DNA of 10,130 bases from Methanomicrobiales archaeon (GTDB lineage: Archaea > Halobacteriota > Methanomicrobia > Methanomicrobiales > JACTUA01), in NCBI GenBank assembly GCA_028679035.1, contig JAJRCL010000038.1:1-10130 (forward strand), written 5' to 3'. Positions 1 to 6,282 of this stretch are shown here, piece by piece (position 1 is the first letter of the stretch; each line of letters begins with the position of its first letter). Below the pieces are notes generated by a model, which made no database searches, was not told the origin of the DNA, and worked only from the letters and a program-made list of their open reading frames with translations. Made by a program: the position numbers and the translations under genes.

Positions 1-306
1 ACCATCGGTGCCGCCATCCGGCATAAGGGATTCTCCTTCGTGGACGTGCTGCAGATCTGCGCCACGTTCTACGATGTCCACGACTATTATGACGCACGGG
101 TGTACGAGCTGGAGGACCATGACGTCAGTTCCTATGATGCCGCCCTCGGTAAGATCCGGGAGTGGGACTATGCGAAGGACGCCCCGATCGCCCTGGGGAC
201 GTTCTATACGAAGACGGAGCCGACGTTCGCGGAACGGCTGCCCAAACGTGACGTGGTGGCAGACCGAATGGTGCAGATCCAGAAGAGGCTCGCGGAAGGG
301 GTTTGA
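1..306 (+). CDS. 2-oxoacid:ferredoxin oxidoreductase, beta subunit (C-terminal part, 5' truncated by window edge)
   Basis: The reading frame is open from the first base and stops at TGA 304-306, giving 101 C-terminal residues. The segment RHKGFSFVDVLQICATF, followed by an acidic spacer, then APIALGTFYTKTEPTFAERL, is the pattern I know from the C-terminus of two-subunit archaeal 2-oxoacid:ferredoxin oxidoreductase beta chains (KorB/OforB type). In that family the beta subunit carries thiamine pyrophosphate and an Fe-S cluster and, with the alpha subunit, interconverts a 2-oxoacid plus CoA with an acyl-CoA, reducing ferredoxin in the cytoplasm. The TPP-binding and cluster residues lie upstream and are not visible, so substrate (2-oxoglutarate or another 2-oxoacid) cannot be told. 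The alpha subunit would be expected just upstream. No partner gene follows. Confidence 0.85.
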   Translation, partial: TIGAAIRHKGFSFVDVLQICATFYDVHDYYDARVYELEDHDVSSYDAALGKIREWDYAKDAPIALGTFYTKTEPTFAERLPKRDVVADRMVQIQKRLAEGV

Positions 307-377
307 CCCCAGGACGAGACATTATAACAGGATGATAGCATGTCGAAAATACGATAACTTGCGCAGAAATCTTCAAA

Positions 378-384
378 TTTTTTT
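378..384 (+). terminator. Poly-T terminator after the oxidoreductase gene
   Basis: A run of seven T on the plus strand lies about 70 nt after the stop codon, in the first AT-rich patch of the spacer. Archaeal RNA polymerase commonly terminates at such oligo-T tracts. No strong GC hairpin precedes it. Confidence 0.45.
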
Positions 385-420
385 GTTGCGTCCCGACTTT
401 GCCGGTACCATCCCTCCATT

Positions 421-478
421 CTAAACTTTAGGATTGAAGCGAAAATCCGCTCCCGGTACCCGACCCTCTTCGCGGATT
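421..478. repeat. Palindrome and inverted repeat in the 307-531 spacer
   Basis: The 225-bp spacer holds no credible gene on either strand. It contains an 11-bp palindrome CTAAACTTTAG at 421-431, and a perfect 7-bp inverted repeat AATCCGC (444-450) / GCGGATT (472-478) with a 21-nt loop. The second lies about 55-90 nt beyond the stop of the minus-strand membrane protein gene, so it could form a structure in that gene's 3' UTR. Function is unknown. Confidence 0.3.
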
Positions 479-531
479 GGAACGGCCCGAAACGGGGTGC
501 GCCCTGGAGGTTCGTCGGGAAATCGCTATCT

Positions 532-1272
532 TCACTGCACAATCGGGGAGGCATTTTCGTCAAACGGGTTCATACGTATCGCAAGGGAGTAAAGATAGGG
601 ATAATTACCCTTGAGATACCGCATGTATTCCAGCCATTCCCTGGCCAGCTGCGTATATGCCCGCACGATATCGCCCTGGAGGTGTTTGAGATCGGTCGTC
701 GGAAGTGCCGAAAAATCCCGGCGGTACCGGAGCTCTTCGGCCAGGTGAAAGATCGCACGAAGCAGCTCAGTGAAGGATTCATGCTCCAGAAGAGAGGGGT
801 TCTCAAGCAGGCGGAGCAGGAAATCCTGATTGCTGTTGAGCAGATTTTTGAGCGAAGACAGATCCATGTGATCGATATCGCACTCGTAGGTATGAGCCTG
901 CAAAAGGGCGGAGACTCTTCTGAAGTCCTCCTCTCTCCATGTCTGCCGGATTACAGGATCTGTCCGGATTGTTCTGATTTGCGGATCCACCGATGTAAAC
1001 CGTGCCAGCAGATCGGACCCCAGCGCGGAAAAAAAAGCCCCGATCACCATATTCATCTTCTCGATACGGATCGAACGTTCATGCCGTTCCAGCAGGGTAT
1101 CGATGACCAGGGTGACAAATAGTACTTCCAGAGGGAGAAATGCGATATCTCCGAGAAGGTAAATGAAAATATGGTGGGGGTCATGGAAAATAAAAAAGTG
1201 GACAATATACAGAAGCGCTGAAAGCGCGACGAGGAACAGGGCAAGAAGTACCTGCCAGCGGAGTTTCTGCAT
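532..1272 (-). CDS. Unnamed membrane protein: two N-terminal helices plus a helical cytoplasmic domain
   Basis: With the chosen start the product is 246 aa. Residues 7-29 and 36-60 are strongly hydrophobic and read as two membrane helices with a short DPHH loop. The remaining ~185 residues are charged and leucine-rich, probably an alpha-helical cytoplasmic domain, ending with YPYLYSLAIRMNPFDE. I recall proteins of this shape as unnamed hypotheticals in methanogens but cannot assign a family or function; no catalytic motif is visible. The frame stays open to 1455, overlapping the divergent permease start, so the longest version is unlikely. ATGs at 1314, 1308 and 1272 are all possible. I chose 1272 because it begins directly before the first helix and follows a purine-rich stretch, but the choice is weak. 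It appears monocistronic. Confidence 0.7.
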   Translation of the reverse strand: MQKLRWQVLLALFLVALSALLYIVHFFIFHDPHHIFIYLLGDIAFLPLEVLFVTLVIDTLLERHERSIRIEKMNMVIGAFFSALGSDLLARFTSVDPQIRTIRTDPVIRQTWREEDFRRVSALLQAHTYECDIDHMDLSSLKNLLNSNQDFLLRLLENPSLLEHESFTELLRAIFHLAEELRYRRDFSALPTTDLKHLQGDIVRAYTQLAREWLEYMRYLKGNYPYLYSLAIRMNPFDENASPIVQ

Positions 1273-1356
1273 GGCCTTTCCGTTATCCTGAGAGGGTATG
1301 ATGACCATTCTCATAAAGGGCAACGATGTATGCAAATCACCGGGGCGGGAGTTGGA

Positions 1357-1362
1357 TTTATA
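1357..1362. promoter_or_regulatory. TATA-like box possibly shared by two divergent genes
   Basis: TTTATA in the context GGATTTATAGGGG is near-symmetric and is the only clear TATA-like element between the two divergent genes. On the plus strand it would place transcription near 1385, 20 nt before the permease GTG. On the minus strand (CTATAAATCC) it would start near 1335, just ahead of the candidate ATGs of the membrane protein gene. Confidence 0.45.
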
Positions 1363-1381
1363 GGGGAAAAGCACATTTGTT

Positions 1382-1398
1382 CCCCTCGCCAAGCGGGG
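1382..1398 (+). promoter_or_regulatory. Small hairpin just before the permease start codon
   Basis: CCCC at 1382-1385 can pair with GGGG at 1395-1398, or CCC plus CGC with GCG plus GGG around a CAA loop. The 3' arm holds the only purine-rich SD-like sequence ahead of GTG 1406, so folding could mask it. It may equally be chance in a GC-rich leader. Confidence 0.25.
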
Positions 1399-1405
1399 TA
1401 CCGTT

Positions 1406-2830
1406 GTGAAACCGCGAAGGGAGCTCACCCTCTTTGACCTGACCAATATCGTCATAGGGTCAATTGTCGGCGCTGATATCTACATTGCGTCGACAATTAC
1501 CGCAGGTCTGATCGGTCCCTTTGCCCTGGTCATCTGGATCATTGCGGGAGTTCTTGCCGGGTGTCTTGCCCTTGTTTTTGCCTACTGCAGTTACTATATC
1601 CCGCGGGCAGGCGGTCCGTTTGCATACGTAACCGCAGCCTTTGATGATTTTTTTGGATTTCTCACCGGCTGGAGCCTCTGGATCGCAGAAATGGTAGCTC
1701 TTCCGGTATTTGCGATTGCATTCGTTCAGTACCTTCACTACCTTGTACCTCTGGATCCTTACACGAGCGCAGGGGTAAAAGTGCTCTTTATCGGACTGCT
1801 GACCCTCACGAATATCCGGGGAGTAAAAACTGCGGGCCGGATAAATGATGTCCTTACCATTGCGAAACTGTCCCCGCTCCTCTTGCTCGTGGGTGCCGGG
1901 TTCCTTTTCTTTATCGCTCACCCCGGAACGCTGGCCCAGAACTATACTCCTCTCGCTCCACTGGGTCTTGAGAATTTTGGAACCGCGCTCGTGCTGATCT
2001 TCTGGGCATATGTCGGATTTGAGATGGCAACCCTTCCGGCAAATGAAGTAATCAACCCGCGGACAACTATTCCCCGTGCGATAATTCTTGGTATCAGCGC
2101 CGTCACCCTGTTCTATATCTCAACGAATTTTGTGGTTTACGGCGTCCTTCCCTGGCAACAGCTTTCCACAACATCTGCTCCTCTTGTGCTTGTCGGAGCG
2201 TTGATTCTTGGGTCATTTGGCGCGGTGCTCATGAGCCTTGGGGCACTGGTATCGGTTTCGGGATCCGATGAATCCGGAATCCTCGGGACTGCACGGTTGT
2301 CCTATGCGATGGCTATCGATGGCCTGTTCCCCAGGGTTTTTGCCCGGCTCCATTCCCGGTTCAGTACCCCATGGGTTGCCCTCGTCATCCAGGGCATAAT
2401 CGCGACGGTTTTGTCCCTGTATTCGGGAATCCGTGACCTGATATCCTTCTCGGTATTCAACATGGGTTTTGCATTCTTCCTTACCTGCTGTGCACTGATT
2501 GTCCTGCAGAAAAACAGGGAGAAACATCTGCCCGGACAACGCTGGCTCCCATGGGTCGGGCTTGTTATCTGTGCGTACCTCCTGTATTCAACGTCAATCT
2601 TTGACAAGGTCGTTGGTACGCTCATTATTCTCGCCGGAATACCCCTCTATGTGTTTTTCTCTCCCAAGGTGGCAATCTCGGACATGAAAAAATTGTTCCT
2701 TTCGGAGGAAGCGATTTTCGTCCGGAATCTCCAGCTCCGGGAACGGTTCCTTGCCAACTTCATCTCTCTCCTGCACCGTATGTGGAGTAACCTGTACCGC
2801 ATGGCACACCCGGGAAACAAGGAAAAATAA
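1406..2830 (+). CDS. APC-superfamily amino acid permease
   Basis: The 474-aa product is a polytopic membrane protein with about 12 hydrophobic segments, the normal size and shape for the amino acid-polyamine-organocation superfamily. Typical features are visible in order: LTLFDLTNIVIGSIVGADIY at residues 8-27, matching the unwound TM1 region (usually GSxIGSGIF); RAGGPFAYV at 67-75; and a long second helix pair around GWSLWIAEM. The family carries amino acids or related amines across the cytoplasmic membrane by proton or sodium symport or by exchange; the substrate cannot be read here. In TM1 the usual GSGIF is changed to GADIY, which may alter the substrate amine/carboxylate contact. The last ~50 residues form a charged cytoplasmic tail. 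The start is GTG at 1406, since the family motif begins seven residues later; the SD is weak. It is monocistronic and convergent with the next gene. Confidence 0.88.
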   Translation: MKPRRELTLFDLTNIVIGSIVGADIYIASTITAGLIGPFALVIWIIAGVLAGCLALVFAYCSYYIPRAGGPFAYVTAAFDDFFGFLTGWSLWIAEMVALPVFAIAFVQYLHYLVPLDPYTSAGVKVLFIGLLTLTNIRGVKTAGRINDVLTIAKLSPLLLLVGAGFLFFIAHPGTLAQNYTPLAPLGLENFGTALVLIFWAYVGFEMATLPANEVINPRTTIPRAIILGISAVTLFYISTNFVVYGVLPWQQLSTTSAPLVLVGALILGSFGAVLMSLGALVSVSGSDESGILGTARLSYAMAIDGLFPRVFARLHSRFSTPWVALVIQGIIATVLSLYSGIRDLISFSVFNMGFAFFLTCCALIVLQKNREKHLPGQRWLPWVGLVICAYLLYSTSIFDKVVGTLIILAGIPLYVFFSPKVAISDMKKLFLSEEAIFVRNLQLRERFLANFISLLHRMWSNLYRMAHPGNKEK

Positions 2831-2836
2831 CATTTT

Positions 2837-2860
2837 CGGGATTCTTGTAATCAGATCCCG
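2837..2860 (+). terminator. Hairpin after the permease gene
   Basis: CGGGAT at 2837-2842 pairs with ATCCCG at 2855-2860 across a 12-nt loop. It starts six bases after the permease stop codon and is followed by a T-containing stretch. This is a plausible 3'-end or termination structure. Confidence 0.4.
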
Positions 2861-2936
2861 GCTTTATTCAAACCTTATTCCTCCGGGATCGACGACAGAA
2901 TGGATTCCTGGGGAAATACGTCGGTAATTTAACATT

Positions 2937-2943
2937 AAAAAAA
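2937..2943 (-). terminator. Poly-T terminator of the glutamate-synthase-like gene
   Basis: Seven A on the plus strand give a T7 run on the minus strand three bases after the stop codon at 2947. Further AT-rich sequence follows in the direction of transcription. This fits a simple archaeal oligo-T terminator. Confidence 0.5.
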
Positions 2944-2946
2944 TGG

Positions 2947-4536
2947 TTACAGGTCGAGGATCTCTTCCGCATCGTCGCGGAAAGCATCCATCACAAAGGG
3001 GATGCCGGAGATATTCGCTGCTTCTTCAGTGAGTGCCATTACGTCGCTGCGGGAGATGGTGTTAATGTTGAAGTTCCTGCTTCCGGCCATGATCTGCTGC
3101 AGACCGGTCCGGAACTTCTGGGAATAGGTGTAGATTCCCAGCGCTCCCAGCGGGATCTCTTTCATCCGCTCCCCGTATTTCGCCCGCAATTCTTCATAGG
3201 AAACAAAGATTTCCTCAGTCCGAGTCCCGTATTTGGACACCGTCTTTGGAAGGTCCCCTGCCTTCAGCCAGTCTCCGATATTCTTACCGACCATGCCCGG
3301 GATCATGAGCCCTCTTCCCATGCAGACGGCCTTCACGTAGGGTTTGCCCATCGCGATCGCCTTGAAGACATTGGGCTCGTCCGCGAATCCTCCGGCCATC
3401 GCGATATCCGGTACACGCTTTCCTTTCTTTGAAAGCCGTTCGCAGAACTGGTATGCCAGCGCCTGCAGGTAGAACGTCGGAATGCCCCATTCATTCATCA
3501 TCGGCCATGGGCTCATACCGGTTCCTCCTGATGCCCCGTCGATCGTGAGCAGGTCGATCTTCGCGTCGGAACCGAAGCGGAGTGCCTGGGCGAGCTCAAC
3601 CATAGAGTATGCACCGGTTTTCAGGGTCACCCGCTTGAAGCCGATGTCGCGGAGGCGATCGATCTCTTCCATGAACCCTTCCTGCGAAACGAACCCAAGG
3701 CGCGAATGGCGTTCGAACTCCTTGATTGCGCCTTCCTTGAACGCCTTCTGGACTTCCGGTCTGGTCGGATCGGGCAACACGATGTAGCCACGTTTTTTCA
3801 GCTCGATCGCCCGTTCCAGCGTCGGGACTTTGATCTCGCCACCGATGCATTTCGCACCCTGCCCCCATTTCAGCTCGATGGTGTCCAGGTTGTGCTTCGA
3901 TGCGACGTACTCTGCCGTCCCAAGGCGCGTATCCTCGACATTCATCTGGACCAGGATTTCCCCATATCCTTCGTGGAACTTACGGTAGATCTCGATCCTT
4001 CGGTCCATCTCCGGGGATTTTGTTACCTTACCCTTGTTATCCAGCTGGAGCTGAGGGTCTACTCCGCAGACATTCTCCCCGCACACGAGCGTGATTCCGG
4101 AAATCGCTGCACCAATAGCGAAATGCTCCCAGTTTTTGCGGGCGATCTCAGTAGATCCGAGGGCGCCGGTGAATATGGGAAGTTTCATTTTCACCATCTT
4201 GTCCCAGCCGTATTCCGTCTCTGTGTTGACACTGGTGAACAATGCGGTGTCCGGCCCCGCCTGGATACCTTCCGGTAACCCTTTTGCGCCGGCGGCATAC
4301 CCCTGGATATTCAGGTGAGAGTAATCAACCGGATAATTCTTATCCGATCCGGCGGTGAGTCCTCCGAAGGGAGAGGGGTACAGGACCTCGCGACCACGGA
4401 AGGTCGAAAGCCAGGTATCACATCCACCCTTGCATCCGTCCAGGCATCGTGTACAAATCCCGGACATCGGGGAGACATCCCGGGAACGGTTGAATGTTCC
4501 GAGCGCCTCGTTCGCATTCGGCTGTCTTAGGTTCAT
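2947..4536 (-). CDS. FMN-binding glutamate synthase family protein with N-terminal Cys cluster
   Basis: The 529-aa product matches the central/FMN-binding barrel of the glutamate synthase large subunit, without the glutaminase domain of bacterial GltB. Visible motifs include LKWGQGAKCIGGEI in mid-protein (cf. the KxxQGAKPGEGG motif), LLTIDGASGGTGMSPWPM with D333 and GASGGTG at 334-340, and IAMAGGFADEPNVFKAIAMG. In classical enzymes this domain reduces 2-oxoglutarate-derived imino-glutarate to glutamate on FMN; stand-alone archaeal forms are also related to N-methylglutamate synthase subunits, so the reaction here is uncertain. The classical 3Fe-4S cysteine triplet is absent: only C405 (AVCMGRG) remains near that site. 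Instead residues 28-39 carry C-x2-C-x3-C-x3-C (C28, C31, C35, C39). I chose ATG 4536 because a purine-rich stretch (AAGGGAGAAAG) precedes it; an in-frame ATG at 4602 would add 22 residues. No glutaminase or electron-donor subunit lies beside it. Confidence 0.87.
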   Translation of the reverse strand: MNLRQPNANEALGTFNRSRDVSPMSGICTRCLDGCKGGCDTWLSTFRGREVLYPSPFGGLTAGSDKNYPVDYSHLNIQGYAAGAKGLPEGIQAGPDTALFTSVNTETEYGWDKMVKMKLPIFTGALGSTEIARKNWEHFAIGAAISGITLVCGENVCGVDPQLQLDNKGKVTKSPEMDRRIEIYRKFHEGYGEILVQMNVEDTRLGTAEYVASKHNLDTIELKWGQGAKCIGGEIKVPTLERAIELKKRGYIVLPDPTRPEVQKAFKEGAIKEFERHSRLGFVSQEGFMEEIDRLRDIGFKRVTLKTGAYSMVELAQALRFGSDAKIDLLTIDGASGGTGMSPWPMMNEWGIPTFYLQALAYQFCERLSKKGKRVPDIAMAGGFADEPNVFKAIAMGKPYVKAVCMGRGLMIPGMVGKNIGDWLKAGDLPKTVSKYGTRTEEIFVSYEELRAKYGERMKEIPLGALGIYTYSQKFRTGLQQIMAGSRNFNINTISRSDVMALTEEAANISGIPFVMDAFRDDAEEILDL

Positions 4537-4575
4537 AACTACTTTCTTTCTCCCTTCGCTTTTATTAGTGTTTCG

Positions 4576-4628
4576 AAAAAAGTCTTCAAAAATAATCTGC
4601 ATTGTGGTGCAATTTTAAAAAAAGTCTT
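4576..4628. repeat. Two 11-bp direct repeats upstream of the glutamate-synthase-like gene
   Basis: AAAAAAGTCTT occurs at 4576-4586 and again at 4618-4628, with starts 42 bp apart (about four helical turns). They flank the likely core promoter of the minus-strand gene, where TTTTAAAATTG around 4610-4620 is the best TATA candidate. They could bind a regulator, though A-rich repeats arise easily by chance. Confidence 0.35.
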
Positions 4629-4655
4629 TAATAACGAATATTATGCTCATTGCAG

Positions 4656-4669
4656 GTTTAATTTTAAAC
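4656..4669. promoter_or_regulatory. Inverted repeat, candidate operator
   Basis: GTTTAA at 4656-4661 and TTAAAC at 4664-4669 form a perfect inverted repeat with a 2-bp spacer. It sits between the divergent glutamate-synthase-like and lipoprotein genes, about 100 bp from each start. It does not match the NrpR nitrogen operators I know from methanogens (GGAA-N6-TTCC, GGTA-N6-TACC). The role is inferred only from symmetry and position. Confidence 0.3.
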
Positions 4670-4742
4670 ATTGAGATAATTGCGTTCCAAATTGAAGGAT
4701 TTTCCTCATTCATATCATTGAGGGTCTGTGCCGCAATTCTCA

Positions 4743-4749
4743 AATATCT
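4743..4749 (+). promoter_or_regulatory. TATA-like box for the lipoprotein gene
   Basis: AAATATC lies about 25 bp before ATG 4771. With normal archaeal spacing, transcription would begin at or next to the start codon. No SD sequence is present, which agrees with a leaderless mRNA. Confidence 0.45.
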
Positions 4750-4770
4750 AAAGCCCGTACCTTCCAGAGT

Positions 4771-5274
4771 ATGAAGATCAAGGCAGTTATTCTGACAGGA
4801 CTATTTCTGGTCGCGATCGTTCTGGTGGCAGCCTGTACCGGCACGTCGAATGGCACACAAACCCCGACAGCAACTCCGGTGGGAACAACCATCCCGACCT
4901 CAGTAAGGACTACCCTACCGCCCACGACCGGTACGTCCCTCACTCCCGGACCTACCGACGTAATGCCCCCCAACCTTCAGGCGGAATTCCAGGTCGATCA
5001 AAAGGATCCTATCTACGCCCAGGTTAAGGTAACCTATCGCGGCGGGACCGCGTCGACACATATCACCCATATCGATGTCAGGTTCACGCTAGCCGACGGG
5101 ACGGTAATTTCAAAGACCATTCCGGAGAGCGGAAACCGGAAGGTGCAGGTTGGAGACGAGGTAATCATGCAGGGAACCCGGTTTACCGACCGCCTCCAGG
5201 TGACGGTTACCCTCGACAATGGAGTTGTTTACCGGGTCATCGATCAGCTGGTCCCCTATCAGACACGGCCCTGA
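4771..5274 (+). CDS. Small surface lipoprotein with Thr/Pro-rich linker
   Basis: The 167-aa product begins with a basic Met-Lys-Ile-Lys, a hydrophobic stretch (residues 5-20), and the lipobox LVAAC, with C22 as the likely lipid-modified first residue of the mature protein. Residues 23 to about 68 are rich in Thr, Pro, Gly and Ser, a flexible linker typical of archaeal envelope proteins and a likely O-glycosylation target. The remaining ~100 residues alternate polar and hydrophobic residues (AQVKVTYRGGTASTHITHID, RFTLADGTVISKTI, LQVTVTLDNGVVYRVI) and look like a small all-beta sandwich domain. I do not recognise a named family; binding or structural roles at the cell surface are guesses. There is no SD before ATG 4771, so the transcript is probably leaderless. 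It is monocistronic. Confidence 0.82.
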   Translation: MKIKAVILTGLFLVAIVLVAACTGTSNGTQTPTATPVGTTIPTSVRTTLPPTTGTSLTPGPTDVMPPNLQAEFQVDQKDPIYAQVKVTYRGGTASTHITHIDVRFTLADGTVISKTIPESGNRKVQVGDEVIMQGTRFTDRLQVTVTLDNGVVYRVIDQLVPYQTRP

Positions 5275-5290
5275 AAATCCGGATATCTCC

Positions 5291-5338
5291 TTTTTTCGGT
5301 GAAGGAAGCTGCGTTCTATCGGGATCCGGCCGAAAAAA
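5291..5338 (+). terminator. Long inverted repeat with T-run after the lipoprotein gene
   Basis: TTTTTTCGG at 5291-5299 is a perfect complement of CCGAAAAAA at 5330-5338 across a 30-nt loop. The T6 run itself begins 16 nt after the lipoprotein stop and would serve as an oligo-T terminator. The A-run arm offers the same signal on the other strand. Confidence 0.45.
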
Positions 5339-5393
5339 ATTCCAGAATCATCTCCACTGGGATACCGGCGGAAATAGAATACTTCCTTACCGA

Positions 5394-5412
5394 ATATTTT
5401 AGATTTAATATA
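5394..5412 (+). promoter_or_regulatory. AT-rich core promoter of the membrane protein at 5429
   Basis: ATATTTTAGATTTAATATA contains overlapping TATA-like matches centred 20-30 bp before ATG 5429. No clear SD precedes that start. A leaderless or very short-leader transcript is likely. Confidence 0.5.
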
Positions 5413-5428
5413 CCGGATACAGATTGGT

Positions 5429-6241
5429 ATGAACACGAAGAAATCTGGTTTATACGCGGGTTTGAACCATATCCTGTTCCTTGCCTTCCTGACGTACATC
5501 GCGTGGGTAATCGCCACATTCCTTCTCGAAGGGCGGATTCTTACCCTGCTGCGACCTGAGGCAGTCGGGGATCGAATCCTTTATACAGTTATTGCCAATA
5601 TGCTCATCGGTAGTATTATCGCGCTCCTGGTGATTCGCAGGGCGTTCGATACTAAAATAACGTCTCCCGATTCTGCAGGTTTCCGACCCGTTACAAGGAC
5701 AATTCCTGCAATCGTCATTGCCTTCGTCATTGGCTTCTTCCTGTTGTTAATTCTGCGAGGGGCTGTACCGAATCCGGTAATCCTTCTCAATATTTATGCA
5801 CAGGTCTTTACGGTCACCATTGCCGAGATTGCGATATGCTGGGGGGTTGTTGGCTCAATTGTTGAAGGTACTCTCTCGGAAAAAGGACGCCTTCTATCTC
5901 TGAGTGGGGGCATCCTTGTATCCAGTATTCTCTTTGGGATGTACCATGTTGCACACAGTCCTCCGTTCAATCAGGTACCGATGATGATTTTCCTGACCCT
6001 GTTTGGCATTATCACCGGCCTTGTATATTTTATCGGACGGGACATCTATGCCACTATGGTATTTCACAATTTTTTTGGAACCTTTGGCGTAATGCAGTCT
6101 CTGGGTGTATCCGGGGTACTATCTTTCTATACGGAACCTTTATTTCCGGTGTTGGGAATAGCCGTGATTTCGATCTCGGTTTTCGTTGCCATTGACATGC
6201 TGTATCTTCGGAAAACCAGTCGTTCACAGGTGTCTTTGTAA
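5429..6241 (+). CDS. Multi-pass membrane protein, CPBP/Rce1-like with degenerate active-site motifs
   Basis: The 270-aa product has about seven or eight hydrophobic segments and ends in a short basic tail. The second half resembles the CPBP (CAAX protease and bacteriocin-processing) intramembrane metalloprotease family: LFGMYHVAH at 168-176 fits the FxxxH motif (F169, H173), and MVFHNFFG holds H213 at the place of the last His motif. The first motif, normally EExxxR, reads AEIAICW: E133 is kept, but the second Glu and the Arg are missing. The usual HxxxN reads HNFFG. So it is either a catalytically dead relative, a divergent active form, or an unrelated membrane protein; this is moderate-confidence family recall. 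Active family members cleave prenylated or peptide substrates in the membrane. It has its own promoter and is convergent with the downstream reductase gene, 41 bp away. Confidence 0.72.
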   Translation: MNTKKSGLYAGLNHILFLAFLTYIAWVIATFLLEGRILTLLRPEAVGDRILYTVIANMLIGSIIALLVIRRAFDTKITSPDSAGFRPVTRTIPAIVIAFVIGFFLLLILRGAVPNPVILLNIYAQVFTVTIAEIAICWGVVGSIVEGTLSEKGRLLSLSGGILVSSILFGMYHVAHSPPFNQVPMMIFLTLFGIITGLVYFIGRDIYATMVFHNFFGTFGVMQSLGVSGVLSFYTEPLFPVLGIAVISISVFVAIDMLYLRKTSRSQVSL

Positions 6242-6282
6242 CGAGCTGTATATTTTCTGCCCACGGGTTGGAGAATGGTACA

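Noticed and set aside
682..1122. 146-codon plus-strand open frame
   Set aside because: It is antisense to the two-helix membrane protein and lacks a start signal; the minus frame has membrane helices and a coherent domain layout.
1297..1304. C/D box sRNA (ATGATGA C-box-like sequence)
   Set aside because: No matching D box, C'/D' pair or terminal stem at suitable spacing; it lies at the 5' end of a coding region.
1460..1921. 153-codon minus-strand open frame, rich in charged residues and Cys
   Set aside because: It is the reverse complement of permease membrane helices, which naturally yields Lys/Glu/Asn-rich shadows.
3706..4278. 190-codon plus-strand open frame
   Set aside because: It lies wholly antisense inside the glutamate-synthase-like gene, shows no recognisable motif, and the opposite strand carries a clear family match.
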